From Cytophagales bacterium (GTDB lineage: Bacteria; Bacteroidota; Bacteroidia; Cytophagales; Cyclobacteriaceae): a DNA stretch of 33,798 nt. The DNA lies in contig JAAFHY010000031.1 of NCBI GenBank assembly GCA_013298505.1, positions 1-33,798 on the forward strand, in the 5' to 3' direction. The stretch's first letter is position 1, and each line of letters begins with the position of its first letter. A program made the translations under genes and the position numbers. Positions 23,916 to 30,988 of this stretch are shown here, piece by piece. Under the pieces are notes generated by a model, which ran no database searches, was not told the DNA's origin, and saw only the letters and a program-made list of their open reading frames with translations.

Positions 23916-24302
23916 ATGGATATTGTAACCAAGAAGAAGCTTAACATTTTGATTCAGTTGGCCGAAGCCGATAAGCATTTTGCCAAAGCCGAGCGCGAAA
24001 TGATCTTCAAGATTGCACATGACAGAAGCTTTCCCGAAGCAGAAGTAAGCAACTTGATCAAAAACCCCGAACCGATTGATGGGCTGGGAGCCCTTTCGAA
24101 CGATCAAAAATTTGATTATCTAACCTCTTGCATGGAGTTGATGCATGCCGACCACAAACTATTCGAAAGCGAAGTTATCTTTTGCAAAAGCATAGCCATT
24201 AAGCTGGGCTTCAAAAAAAACGTGATCGAATACTTTGTTGATAACTTTACAAAAAAGCCCCTTAACGACATCAAAACGGTGGTTTTTGCCGATTTCTATT
24301 AA
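23916..24302 (+). CDS. TerB-like small helical protein
   Basis: A 128-residue all-helical protein resembling TerB-like domains. The two signature acidic helix-turn pieces are LAEADKHFAKAEREMI (16-31) and LMHADHKLFESEVIF, each with the A-D-x-x-h-x-x-x-E pattern that binds metal in TerB. It has no signal peptide or membrane segment. Tellurite resistance should not be assumed, since most single TerB-like proteins have no known role. It sits alone between pdxA and the DUF177 gene. Confidence 0.7.
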   Translation: MDIVTKKKLNILIQLAEADKHFAKAEREMIFKIAHDRSFPEAEVSNLIKNPEPIDGLGALSNDQKFDYLTSCMELMHADHKLFESEVIFCKSIAIKLGFKKNVIEYFVDNFTKKPLNDIKTVVFADFY

Positions 24303-24375
24303 TCAGGCCAATCTCTGGCAGCCCCTTATTCTTCAAAAAACCCGCTTCGAGGGGCGTAAATTCAATAAATCCTGA

Positions 24376-24383
24376 TAAATTTG
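24376..24383 (+). promoter_or_regulatory. Probable -7 box for the DUF177-rpmF unit
   Basis: TAAATTTG is a full match to TAnnTTTG, 25 bases before the GTG start of the DUF177 gene. No -33 box is evident. Confidence 0.4.
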
Positions 24384-24408
24384 CCCCTCATTTTAAAAGC
24401 CCTTTGGG

Positions 24409-24915
24409 GTGAAAGAATTTAGTATCAATATTCAAGGCTTAGGCCAAAAACAACACTCATTTCAGCTCCAATTAAGCAAACGCTTTTTTGAGAATTATGG
24501 AAAAGAAGTTGTTTCGGCTGGAGAATTTGATGCTTCGGTGGTTCTTACCAAAAGGGAAACGCTCATTGAGGCCGATTTTAGTATTGTTGGAAAAGCGAAC
24601 CTGATCTGTGATCGAAGTTTAGATGCTTTTGACCATAGCATGAAAATAGAGAAGCACATCATTTTCAAATATGGCGAGGCAATGGAAGAAATTAGCGATG
24701 AAATCATCATCATACCCCGAGATTTAGATTTGTTGGATGTAGGGCAACTGATGTACGAGTTTATTGTGCTAGATATTCCCTTAAAGAAAATCCATCCACG
24801 GTACCAATCGGAAGAAGAAAGCGAAGATAATGAAGAGGGTAAGTTGGTTTATCAATCCGAAAAGGCTGAAGATGAAACCGATCCTCGATGGGAAATGTTA
24901 AAAAAGTTAAAATAA
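24409..24915 (+). CDS. YceD / DUF177-family protein
   Basis: A 168-residue cytoplasmic protein of the DUF177 (YceD) family, almost always encoded directly before rpmF, as here (23-base gap). Work in plants and bacteria links the family to 23S rRNA accumulation, but its exact role is open. Recognisable parts are the core ADFSIVGKANLICDRSLDAF and the C-terminal DPRWEMLKKLK, the usual ending. An acidic stretch (EEESEDNEEG) precedes it. The start is GTG at 24409; no ATG lies nearby in frame. Confidence 0.88.
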   Translation: MKEFSINIQGLGQKQHSFQLQLSKRFFENYGKEVVSAGEFDASVVLTKRETLIEADFSIVGKANLICDRSLDAFDHSMKIEKHIIFKYGEAMEEISDEIIIIPRDLDLLDVGQLMYEFIVLDIPLKKIHPRYQSEEESEDNEEGKLVYQSEKAEDETDPRWEMLKKLK

Positions 24916-24938
24916 AAAGTAAATAAACAAGATAGGTT

Positions 24939-25127
24939 ATGCCAAATCCCAAACGAAAAACCTCCAAAACCCGTAGAGATAAAAGAAGAACCCACTATAA
25001 GGCGGTTGCTAAACAATTTTCAATAGATCCTGCTACAGGTGAGAGCCACTTGCCCCATCGCGCACACTGGCACGAAGGAAAATTATACTACAAAGGAAAT
25101 GTAGTAATGGAAAAAGAAGTGGCGTAA
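24939..25127 (+). CDS. rpmF: 50S ribosomal protein L32
   Basis: A 62-residue basic ribosomal protein. [20 protein letters not shown] is the strongly conserved N-terminus, and [20 protein letters not shown] the C-terminal half. There are no cysteines, so this is the zinc-independent form of L32. It follows the DUF177 gene and is followed by a hairpin at 25217-25245. Confidence 0.97.
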   Translation: MPNPKRKTSKTRRDKRRTHYKAVAKQFSIDPATGESHLPHRAHWHEGKLYYKGNVVMEKEVA

Positions 25128-25165
25128 AAGGCCAAAATGGTGAAGCCAATTACGATTAGTTTAAA

Positions 25166-25207
25166 ACTTAGTGTAAACACTGCTCATCAGGGCAAGCTGT
25201 ACTAAGT
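25166..25207. repeat. Nested dyads in the rpmF-fabH gap
   Basis: acttagt (25166-25172) and actaagt (25201-25207) are inverted repeats around a 28-base interval that itself begins with gtgtaaacac, a small inverted repeat (gtgt, aa, acac). It may be an operator or leader structure for fabH. Confidence 0.25.
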
Positions 25208-25216
25208 GTGTTCAAA

Positions 25217-25245
25217 CAAATGCCCGGTGTTATACTGGGCATTTG
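25217..25245 (+). terminator. Hairpin terminator after rpmF
   Basis: caaatgccc (25217-25225) pairs with gggcatttg (25237-25245), and two further pairs (one G-U) extend the stem inward. A short T-rich tail (cattttatg) follows. It separates DUF177-rpmF from fabH, and the 35 bases left before fabH have little room for a promoter, so readthrough is likely. Confidence 0.6.
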
Positions 25246-25279
25246 CATTTTATGTAATACCTGAGAAGAAACCAAGCGT

Positions 25280-26269
25280 ATGACCAAAGTTAGAGCAGCA
25301 ATTACGGGTGTGGGCGGATATGTGCCCGATTATATTTTAACCAACAAAGAGTTAGAAAAAATGGTAGACACCACCGATGAGTGGATCACCTCGCGCACTG
25401 GCATCAAAGAACGAAGGATTTTAAAGGGAGAAAATCAGGGCGTGTCGGTAATGGCAATTGAGGCCGTAAAAGACCTATTGGCAAAAACAAATACCAACCC
25501 AGCTGAAATTGACTTGATCATTTTTGCTACCATCACTCCAGATATGACCTTCCCAGCTTCGGCTAATATTGTGGCAACAGCCGTTGGGGCGGTTAATGCA
25601 TTTAGCTATGATATGGGTGCTGCCTGTTCTGGTTTTATATATGCTTTGACAACTGGGGCGAGTTTCATCGAAGCCGGCCGTTATAAAAAAGTAATTGTGA
25701 TAGGTGGAGATAAAATGTCTGCCATTTTAGATTATTCTGATCGAACCACCTGCATTATTTTTGGCGATGGAGCTGGGTGTGTTTTGTTAGAACCTACCAC
25801 CGAAGAGGTAGGTGTAATGGATTACGAACTAAAGAGCGATGGCAGCGGAGAGACTTTCTTGCACATGAAAGCAGGAGGAAGCCGTACTCCAGCCTCGCAG
25901 CACTCGGTAGATAATCGCCTTCACTATGTATATCAAGAAGGTGCCTCGGTCTATAAATTTGCCGTTACTAATATGGCAGAAATAGCGGCCCAAGTAGCCG
26001 AACGAAACCACCTTACCAAAGAGAATATCAACTGGCTCGTTCCGCATCAAGCAAACAAACGAATTATAGATGCCACGGCATCTCGTGTGGGCATAGCAGA
26101 AGAAAAAGTAATGATGAACATTGAACGCTACGGAAACACTACCGGGGGTACCATACCTTTATTACTGTGGGATTACGAAAAGCGATTAAAAAAAGGAGAC
26201 AACTTATTGATTGCCGCATTCGGTGGTGGCTTTACTTGGGGTTCTGTATTTGTGAAATGGGCCTATTAA
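25280..26269 (+). CDS. fabH: Beta-ketoacyl-ACP synthase III FabH
   Basis: Starts fatty acid synthesis by condensing an acyl-CoA with malonyl-ACP. The active site is complete: Cys116 ([11 protein letters not shown]), His256 (VPHQANKRI) and Asn286 ([12 protein letters not shown]). The early [15 protein letters not shown] and the C-terminal [14 protein letters not shown] are standard, and 329 residues is the usual length. In many bacteria plsX lies between rpmF and fabH; here nothing does. The next genes (efp, accB, accC) run in the same direction, the last two supplying malonyl-CoA. Confidence 0.96.
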   Translation: MTKVRAAITGVGGYVPDYILTNKELEKMVDTTDEWITSRTGIKERRILKGENQGVSVMAIEAVKDLLAKTNTNPAEIDLIIFATITPDMTFPASANIVATAVGAVNAFSYDMGAACSGFIYALTTGASFIEAGRYKKVIVIGGDKMSAILDYSDRTTCIIFGDGAGCVLLEPTTEEVGVMDYELKSDGSGETFLHMKAGGSRTPASQHSVDNRLHYVYQEGASVYKFAVTNMAEIAAQVAERNHLTKENINWLVPHQANKRIIDATASRVGIAEEKVMMNIERYGNTTGGTIPLLLWDYEKRLKKGDNLLIAAFGGGFTWGSVFVKWAY

Positions 26270-26294
26270 AAAAATAGTCACTTCTTTTAAAATC

Positions 26295-26321
26295 ATAAAT
26301 CTTAAATTATAAATCTTAAAT
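26295..26321 (+). repeat. Two-copy 13-base tandem repeat before efp
   Basis: ATAAATCTTAAAT occurs at 26295-26307 and exactly again at 26309-26321, a 14-base period, with a partial third copy (cataaa) running up to the ATG. The AT-rich repeat may aid initiation or be an intergenic repeat remnant. Confidence 0.7.
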
Positions 26322-26327
26322 CATAAA

Positions 26328-26891
26328 ATGGCAACTGTATCAGATTTAAACAAAGGAAGTTATGTGCGCTACAACGGAGAAGTGGTGCAAGTAGAAGAAA
26401 TGCAACATAGAACCCCTGGAAACCTACGAGCTTTTTATCAACTAAAAATGCGCAGTTTACGAACTGGAAAAATTGTAGAAAATCGTTTCCGCCCGGGCGA
26501 TGCCATTGAACAACTTCGCGTAGAAACAAAAGAATACCAATACCTTTATCAAGATGGCGATAGTTTAGTGTGTATGGACAATACCACTTTCGAGCAAATT
26601 TATCTTGACAAAGTACTATTAGGCGAATCGGTAAATTACATCAAAGAAGGAGTTACTCTTTTAATTGCTTTTGAAAACGGTGTAGACCCTATTACCGCAG
26701 AAGCACCAGCCCACGTAAATTTTGTTGTTACCTATACAGAGCCAGGTGTGCAAGGCGATACCGCCACACGCACATTAAAAGCTGCGACTATCGAAACAGG
26801 AGCTGAAATTAGAGTACCGTTGTTTGTGAACACAGGCGATAACATCAAGATCAAGACAAGCACAGGCGAATACGTTGAACGAGTTAAATAA
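26328..26891 (+). CDS. efp: Elongation factor P with Asn at the modified tip position
   Basis: Relieves ribosome stalling at polyproline. The 187 residues comprise the KOW-like N-domain and two OB domains; VTYTEPGVQGDTATRTLKAA and the closing GEYVERVK are typical. The tip loop of domain I reads HRTPGNLRAFYQLKMR. Aligned without gaps to E. coli (VKPGKGQAFARVKMR), the modified Lys34 corresponds to Asn32, so neither beta-lysylation (Lys) nor rhamnosylation (Arg) is possible at that site, although Arg34 is two residues on. Seven bases separate it from accB. Confidence 0.95.
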   Translation: MATVSDLNKGSYVRYNGEVVQVEEMQHRTPGNLRAFYQLKMRSLRTGKIVENRFRPGDAIEQLRVETKEYQYLYQDGDSLVCMDNTTFEQIYLDKVLLGESVNYIKEGVTLLIAFENGVDPITAEAPAHVNFVVTYTEPGVQGDTATRTLKAATIETGAEIRVPLFVNTGDNIKIKTSTGEYVERVK

Positions 26892-26898
26892 TTGAACC

Positions 26899-27453
26899 AT
26901 GGCTACAAAGAAAGAAACCAGCTCAAAAAGTAATGGAATTAAAAAACCAGCAACTAAAACCCCATCAGAAATGAAAACGAACGAGATACGCGACCTTATC
27001 GACTTCATTGCTCAATCTGGCCTTAATGAAGTAGACATTGAAACCAATGAACTAAAGCTTCATGTAAAACGTGAACCAGACCAACGCGTAATGAAATCGG
27101 CCGCTCCGGTTATTACGGCACCTGTAGTTGCGCAAGCTCCAATACAAGTAGCACCGCCCGTTACACAACCGGCAGCTGCGAAAGTAGAAAAGCCTGCTGC
27201 TGCAGTTATAAAAGGTCTTGAGATTAAATCTCCGATGATCGGCACATTCTATCGCACATCAAATCCCGATTCTCCTCCATTTGTTTCTGTTGGCGATAAA
27301 GTTTCTAAAGGCCAAACAGTTTGTATTATCGAAGCGATGAAGTTATTCAACGAAATTGAATCAGAAGTATCAGGAACGATTGTAAAAGTAATGGTAGAAA
27401 ATTCGTCACCGGTAGAGTACGACCAGGTACTTTTTGTGGTTGAACCTGATTAA
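26899..27453 (+). CDS. accB: Biotin carboxyl carrier protein of acetyl-CoA carboxylase (AccB)
   Basis: Carries biotin between biotin carboxylase and carboxyltransferase in making malonyl-CoA. The C-terminal biotinyl domain (about 106-184) has [11 protein letters not shown] with the biotinylated Lys148. An Ala/Pro-rich linker spans about 65-105, and [20 protein letters not shown] is the conserved N-terminal helix. The first 24 residues are Lys/Ser/Thr-rich and not conserved, so a start at Met25 (26971) is possible. The partner accC follows after a 75-base gap containing a long hairpin. Confidence 0.95.
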   Translation: MATKKETSSKSNGIKKPATKTPSEMKTNEIRDLIDFIAQSGLNEVDIETNELKLHVKREPDQRVMKSAAPVITAPVVAQAPIQVAPPVTQPAAAKVEKPAAAVIKGLEIKSPMIGTFYRTSNPDSPPFVSVGDKVSKGQTVCIIEAMKLFNEIESEVSGTIVKVMVENSSPVEYDQVLFVVEPD

Positions 27454-27464
27454 GTCAATTCAAT

Positions 27465-27507
27465 ATTCAAGATTCAAAATCGCTCACCCCAATTTTGAAT
27501 CTTGAAT
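27465..27507 (+). repeat. Perfect 16-bp inverted repeat between accB and accC
   Basis: attcaagattcaaaat (27465-27480) and attttgaatcttgaat (27492-27507) pair without mismatch around an 11-base loop cgctcacccca. No U tract follows; instead a further gaatctt-like copy does. It is more likely an mRNA processing, stabilising or partial-attenuation element than a terminator. Confidence 0.8.
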
Positions 27508-27528
27508 CTTAAACTTTGAATTTATCCT

Positions 27529-28878
27529 ATGTTTAAAAAAATACTAATTGCCAACCGTGGCGAAATTGCCTTGCGTATCATTCGCACCTGCAAAGAAATG
27601 GACATTAAAACAGTAGCTGTTTATTCTACTGCCGATCGAGAAAGTTTACACGTTCGCTTTGCCGATGAAGCGGTATGTATTGGCGATGCCCCTAGTAAAA
27701 ATTCGTATTTAAATATCCCTCGCATTATTTCGGCTGCTGAAATAACAAATGCAGACGCGATCCATCCCGGCTACGGATTTCTTTCTGAGAATGCAGAGTT
27801 TTCTGCGGTATGCCACGAGTATGGAATAAAGTTTATTGGCCCAACCCCTGACATGATCCGCTCGATGGGCGATAAAATCACGGCCAAAGAAACGATGATC
27901 AAAGCCGGAGTGCCATGCATACCTGGTTCGGAAGGCTTACTTGAATCAGTTGAAGAGGGAATTGCCCTCGCAAAAAAAATTAAGTTCCCCGTAATTGTAA
28001 AGGCAACAGCAGGTGGTGGTGGAAAAGGAATGAGGATAATCAACGATGAATCTGAATTTAAAAAAGCGTGGGACGATGCCAAACGCGAAGCCGCTGCTTC
28101 GTTTGGAAATGATGGGCTATATCTTGAAAAATTTGTAGAAGAACCACGCCACATCGAAATCCAAGTAGTGGGCGATCAATACGGCAAGGCCTGTCATCTA
28201 TCAGAGCGCGATTGCTCCATTCAGCGCAGGCATCAAAAATTAGTAGAAGAAACCCCCTCACCCGTTGTTTCGCAAGAATTAAGAGAACGAATGGGGCAAG
28301 CTGCCATACAAGGAGCTAAAGCAATCAACTACGAGGGTGTCGGTACGATTGAATTTTTAGTAGATAAGCATGGCGATTTCTACTTCATGGAAATGAACAC
28401 CCGCATTCAGGTAGAGCATCCCATTACTGAAGAAGTAACTGATTATGATTTGATTAAGGAACAGATAAAAGTTGCGGCAGGCGTGCCCATCTCTGGCAAT
28501 AATTATTATCCAAATCTATATGCGATGGAATGCCGCATTAATGCCGAAGATCCTGCCAATGGATTTAGGCCTTCGCCCGGAAAAATTACCAACATCCATA
28601 TGCCCGGTGGGCACGGAGTTAGAATTGATAGCCATGTTTATTCTGGCTATACCATCCCTCCCAATTATGATTCGATGATCGCTAAACTTATTGTAAGCGG
28701 TCAATCTAGGGAAGAAGTTATTACCAGAATGAAGAGAGCATTGAGTGAATTTGTGATTGAAGGAATTAAAACCACTATTCCATTCCATCTTAAATTAATG
28801 GACAACCCAACTTTCCGCTCGGGCAAGTTTACTACCAAATTTTTAGAAACGTCTTTTGATTTTTCGGAATTGAAATAA
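27529..28878 (+). CDS. accC: Acetyl-CoA carboxylase biotin carboxylase subunit (AccC)
   Basis: ATP-dependent carboxylation of biotin on AccB. The 449-residue ATP-grasp enzyme begins [19 protein letters not shown]. It has the glycine-rich ATP lid [12 protein letters not shown], then [25 protein letters not shown], and the catalytic [14 protein letters not shown]. No carboxyltransferase domain is fused, so this is the separate-subunit form. The ATG at 27529 is standard. A bidirectional hairpin follows at 28898-28928. Confidence 0.97.
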   Translation: MFKKILIANRGEIALRIIRTCKEMDIKTVAVYSTADRESLHVRFADEAVCIGDAPSKNSYLNIPRIISAAEITNADAIHPGYGFLSENAEFSAVCHEYGIKFIGPTPDMIRSMGDKITAKETMIKAGVPCIPGSEGLLESVEEGIALAKKIKFPVIVKATAGGGGKGMRIINDESEFKKAWDDAKREAAASFGNDGLYLEKFVEEPRHIEIQVVGDQYGKACHLSERDCSIQRRHQKLVEETPSPVVSQELRERMGQAAIQGAKAINYEGVGTIEFLVDKHGDFYFMEMNTRIQVEHPITEEVTDYDLIKEQIKVAAGVPISGNNYYPNLYAMECRINAEDPANGFRPSPGKITNIHMPGGHGVRIDSHVYSGYTIPPNYDSMIAKLIVSGQSREEVITRMKRALSEFVIEGIKTTIPFHLKLMDNPTFRSGKFTTKFLETSFDFSELK

Positions 28879-28897
28879 GATTTTTTTTATTGTGTTA

Positions 28898-28928
28898 AAA
28901 AAGGGTGAATGACGAGTTCACCCTTTTT
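28898..28928. terminator. Bidirectional terminator between accC and the CAP gene
   Basis: A 12-bp perfect stem, aaaaagggtgaa (28898-28909) and ttcacccttttt (28917-28928), with a 7-base loop. A T run on each strand suits it to end both converging transcripts. Confidence 0.85.
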
Positions 28929-28930
28929 CG

Positions 28931-29443
28931 TTAGTACGGTCTCTTACCAATATAATTTCCTGGTGGATTATAATTGCAAACCCATATTTCTTGATTACCG
29001 CATTTGGCCATGCCGCATCCAATCTCTTTTGTGGTTCGCCATACTACTTGCGTGTAGTGGCCACACACACCGCCTTTGCACTTCCCTGTTTTCTTATTAA
29101 AGAAATCTATTTCGCTTGCCCAACTATCAACCACATGCTCGGCTGAATTCTGTAATCCCGATGACCAATAAATATTTTCACCAAAAGCAGAGCCATCCCA
29201 TTTTCCTTGGTTGGGGCGATGCTCCATTTTGCAGCCTCGTCTGGCTAGTTCCTCCGCCCATTCTTGCGCTGTGGTAGCAAGTGATTCAGACCAAGTAACA
29301 GCGGGTACTTTTACTTTTGCTCTCCAGTAGTTATGTCTTTTTACCATGCCACTCATGCCTAAAGGCTCTTGTGACTCTTCTTTCGTGCCAGCAACCAAAA
29401 AGAAAAAAATGATTAACAAAAAAATAGTTCGGATTGAATACAT
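28931..29443 (-). CDS. Exported CAP/SCP-domain protein resembling plant PR-1
   Basis: A secreted CAP-superfamily protein of 170 residues. The signal peptide or membrane anchor spans 1-19 from the ATG at 29443; the longer start at 29485 adds 14 residues ahead of it and is less likely. The CAP cavity residues are visible: His37 (KRHNYWR), Glu90 (GENIYW) and His129 (GHYTQVVW), with the C-terminal CNYNPPGNYIGKRPY. Six cysteines (71, 122, 127, 143, 148, 156) fall where plant PR-1 has its three disulfides. Bacterial CAP proteins have no settled function; sterol or lipid binding is known only for eukaryotic ones. Confidence 0.9.
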   Translation of the reverse strand: MYSIRTIFLLIIFFFLVAGTKEESQEPLGMSGMVKRHNYWRAKVKVPAVTWSESLATTAQEWAEELARRGCKMEHRPNQGKWDGSAFGENIYWSSGLQNSAEHVVDSWASEIDFFNKKTGKCKGGVCGHYTQVVWRTTKEIGCGMAKCGNQEIWVCNYNPPGNYIGKRPY

Positions 29444-29476
29444 ACTGACATTTCCTATCTCACGAAAATAAACAAA

Positions 29477-29506
29477 AAAGGTCACTCTATTTCTATCGTG
29501 ACCTTT
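29477..29506 (-). terminator. Rho-independent terminator after ssb
   Basis: A 9-bp stem, aaaggtcac (29477-29485) and gtgaccttt (29498-29506), with a 12-base loop. Read on the minus strand it is followed by tttgtttatttt, so it ends the ssb transcript just upstream of the CAP gene. Confidence 0.8.
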
Positions 29507-29525
29507 AAACGAAGTTACTGCGATC

Positions 29526-29858
29526 TTATTTACCTCCGAGCATCAATAAATCGTTGACGTTTATCTCCGTTAAATATTTCTTTTCGCCTTTGTCGGTTTC
29601 ATAATTGCGGTGTACTAATTTGCCTTCCACACACACCTCCATACCCTTTTTTAAATATTTTTCTGCTACATCGGCCAATTGCCCCCAAATAACTATGTTG
29701 TGCCACTGCGTATCTTCAATCTTCTCTCCCTTCTGATTTTTGTACGAGTCGGTAGTAGCAATGGAAAAACTTGCCTTCTTAGATTTGTTAAACGCCTTTA
29801 CCTCTGGATCTTTTCCTAATCTTCCGATCAACTGCACACTGTTTCTTAAGCTTTTCAT
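29526..29858 (-). CDS. ssb: Single-stranded DNA-binding protein, short tailless form
   Basis: A 110-residue OB-fold protein binding single-stranded DNA. The family signature is clear: SVQLIGRLGKDPEVK at the start, DTQWHNIVIWGQLADVAEKY with the conserved Trp residues, and KGMEVCVEGKLVHRNYE. It stops right after the OB fold at NDLLMLGGK. There is no Gly/Gln-rich linker and no acidic D-D-x-P-F tip, the part that recruits replication and repair proteins in the main bacterial SSB. It may be a second, specialised SSB, as on plasmids, phages or competence loci. A terminator follows. Confidence 0.93.
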   Translation of the reverse strand: MKSLRNSVQLIGRLGKDPEVKAFNKSKKASFSIATTDSYKNQKGEKIEDTQWHNIVIWGQLADVAEKYLKKGMEVCVEGKLVHRNYETDKGEKKYLTEINVNDLLMLGGK

Positions 29859-29989
29859 AGTTTTAAAATTTTAATGGTTAATAATTTTTTTTCGCCAATA
29901 GCTGAGTTGTTCAGTGATTGACGATGCAAAGGTGTGGGCAGAAAAGCAACCGAAGCGTAGGTTAGTCAGTTACTTTCGTTTATATTCGC

Positions 29990-30005
29990 TTGTAAACGTT
30001 TACAA
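29990..30005. promoter_or_regulatory. Perfect 16-bp palindrome, probable repressor operator
   Basis: ttgtaaacgtttacaa is fully palindromic with a central CG and matches the general LacI-family (cre-like) operator form TGTAANCGNTNACA. It lies directly after a near-consensus -7 box (TATATTCG, 29981-29988) and 9 bases before the ATG of the zinc-ribbon gene, where a bound protein would block transcription. The regulator is not identified in the window. Confidence 0.55.
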
Positions 30006-30014
30006 ACGGAAAAT

Positions 30015-30383
30015 ATGGCGAAAACAGTAGAAAAAACGTGCTTAGAGTGTGGCGAGGTAATCATCGGTCGTGTTGATAAAAAGTTTTGTAGCGATCAATG
30101 CCGCGTATCTTTTAATAATAAACTCAATAGCAACGAAACTAACCATATGCGTAACGTTAACAATACACTGCGCAAAAACAGACGGATTTTAATGGAAGCA
30201 AACCCTACCGGTAAAACTAAATTGAGCCGTGAAAAACTAATGCAAAAAGGCTTCGACTTCAACTATTTTACCAATATTTACAAGACAAAAGATGGCGCGA
30301 TTTACTATTACTGTTATGAACAGGGTTACTTACCCATCGAAAACAATTGGTATCTTCTGGTAGAGCGAAAAGAAAATTTTTAG
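30015..30383 (+). CDS. Zinc-ribbon protein of unknown function
   Basis: A 122-residue protein with an N-terminal four-cysteine zinc ribbon: Cys9-x2-Cys12 (CLECGEV) and Cys25-x3-Cys29 (KFCSDQCRVSFNN), the form of the short DUF2116-like ribbons. A basic helical stretch (NNTLRKNRRILMEAN) and a beta-rich C-terminus (GAIYYYCYEQGYLPIENNWYL) follow. Nucleic-acid binding is plausible but not shown. It stands directly behind the palindrome, is divergent from ssb, and lies 37 bases before the HNH gene. Confidence 0.75.
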   Translation: MAKTVEKTCLECGEVIIGRVDKKFCSDQCRVSFNNKLNSNETNHMRNVNNTLRKNRRILMEANPTGKTKLSREKLMQKGFDFNYFTNIYKTKDGAIYYYCYEQGYLPIENNWYLLVERKENF

Positions 30384-30420
30384 TAACTGTAGAATATCAA
30401 CTCATTTAATTCGTAGTGCT

Positions 30421-30969
30421 ATGGAACAAGTAAAAAAAATAAAACTCCTTAAAGGTGAGAGGGCTTCAATCATGCCGATAAAAAAAACAGCGAAAGGCAA
30501 TCGCTATGCAATAACTAATTTTGGAAGGGTAATTAGTTTTACCACTAAAGTGGAATTGGGGCAAGTGCTTGCTACGAGTAACTTAGGCGGATATAGATGC
30601 ATCACACTCCCCATTAAAGGCGAACAAAAAAATGGTATGGTACACCGCTTGGTAGCGATTGCCTTTTTGCGAAAACCTGGCCTCAAACAAAACAAGGTTA
30701 TCCACCTAAACTATAAAAAAGACGATAACCACTATAAGAACCTAAAGTGGGCAACTATTAAAGAACAGGTAGAGCACACGCTGGCAAACCCAAACTATCA
30801 CTCACAAGGAGGCAACGTAAAACTTACTGAGGCTCAAGTGCGACAAATAAAAATTGCTTTGCAAAAAGGAAAATCAACTTTAAAAAGTCTAGCCCAAAAA
30901 TTCAAGGTAAGCGATATGCAAATTCATCGCATCCGCACAGGCGAGAATTGGAGTAGGCTTAAAATATAA
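30421..30969 (+). CDS. HNH endonuclease-like protein with C-terminal helix-turn-helix
   Basis: A 182-residue protein laid out like free-standing NUMOD4/HNH homing-type nucleases. Residues 28-40 ([13 protein letters not shown]) match the NUMOD4 strand, [11 protein letters not shown] has His75, and [18 protein letters not shown] carries His95 and Asn103. The usual HIDGxxxNN core has Asn for Asp at position 97, and the second Asn of the NN pair is His104. The C-terminal third ([14 protein letters not shown], then [19 protein letters not shown]) is a helix-turn-helix. It could be an active nuclease or a DNA-binding remnant. I see no interrupted gene that would mark a homing site. Confidence 0.75.
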   Translation: MEQVKKIKLLKGERASIMPIKKTAKGNRYAITNFGRVISFTTKVELGQVLATSNLGGYRCITLPIKGEQKNGMVHRLVAIAFLRKPGLKQNKVIHLNYKKDDNHYKNLKWATIKEQVEHTLANPNYHSQGGNVKLTEAQVRQIKIALQKGKSTLKSLAQKFKVSDMQIHRIRTGENWSRLKI

Positions 30970-30988
30970 ATTCAGCAATTTTATTTAT

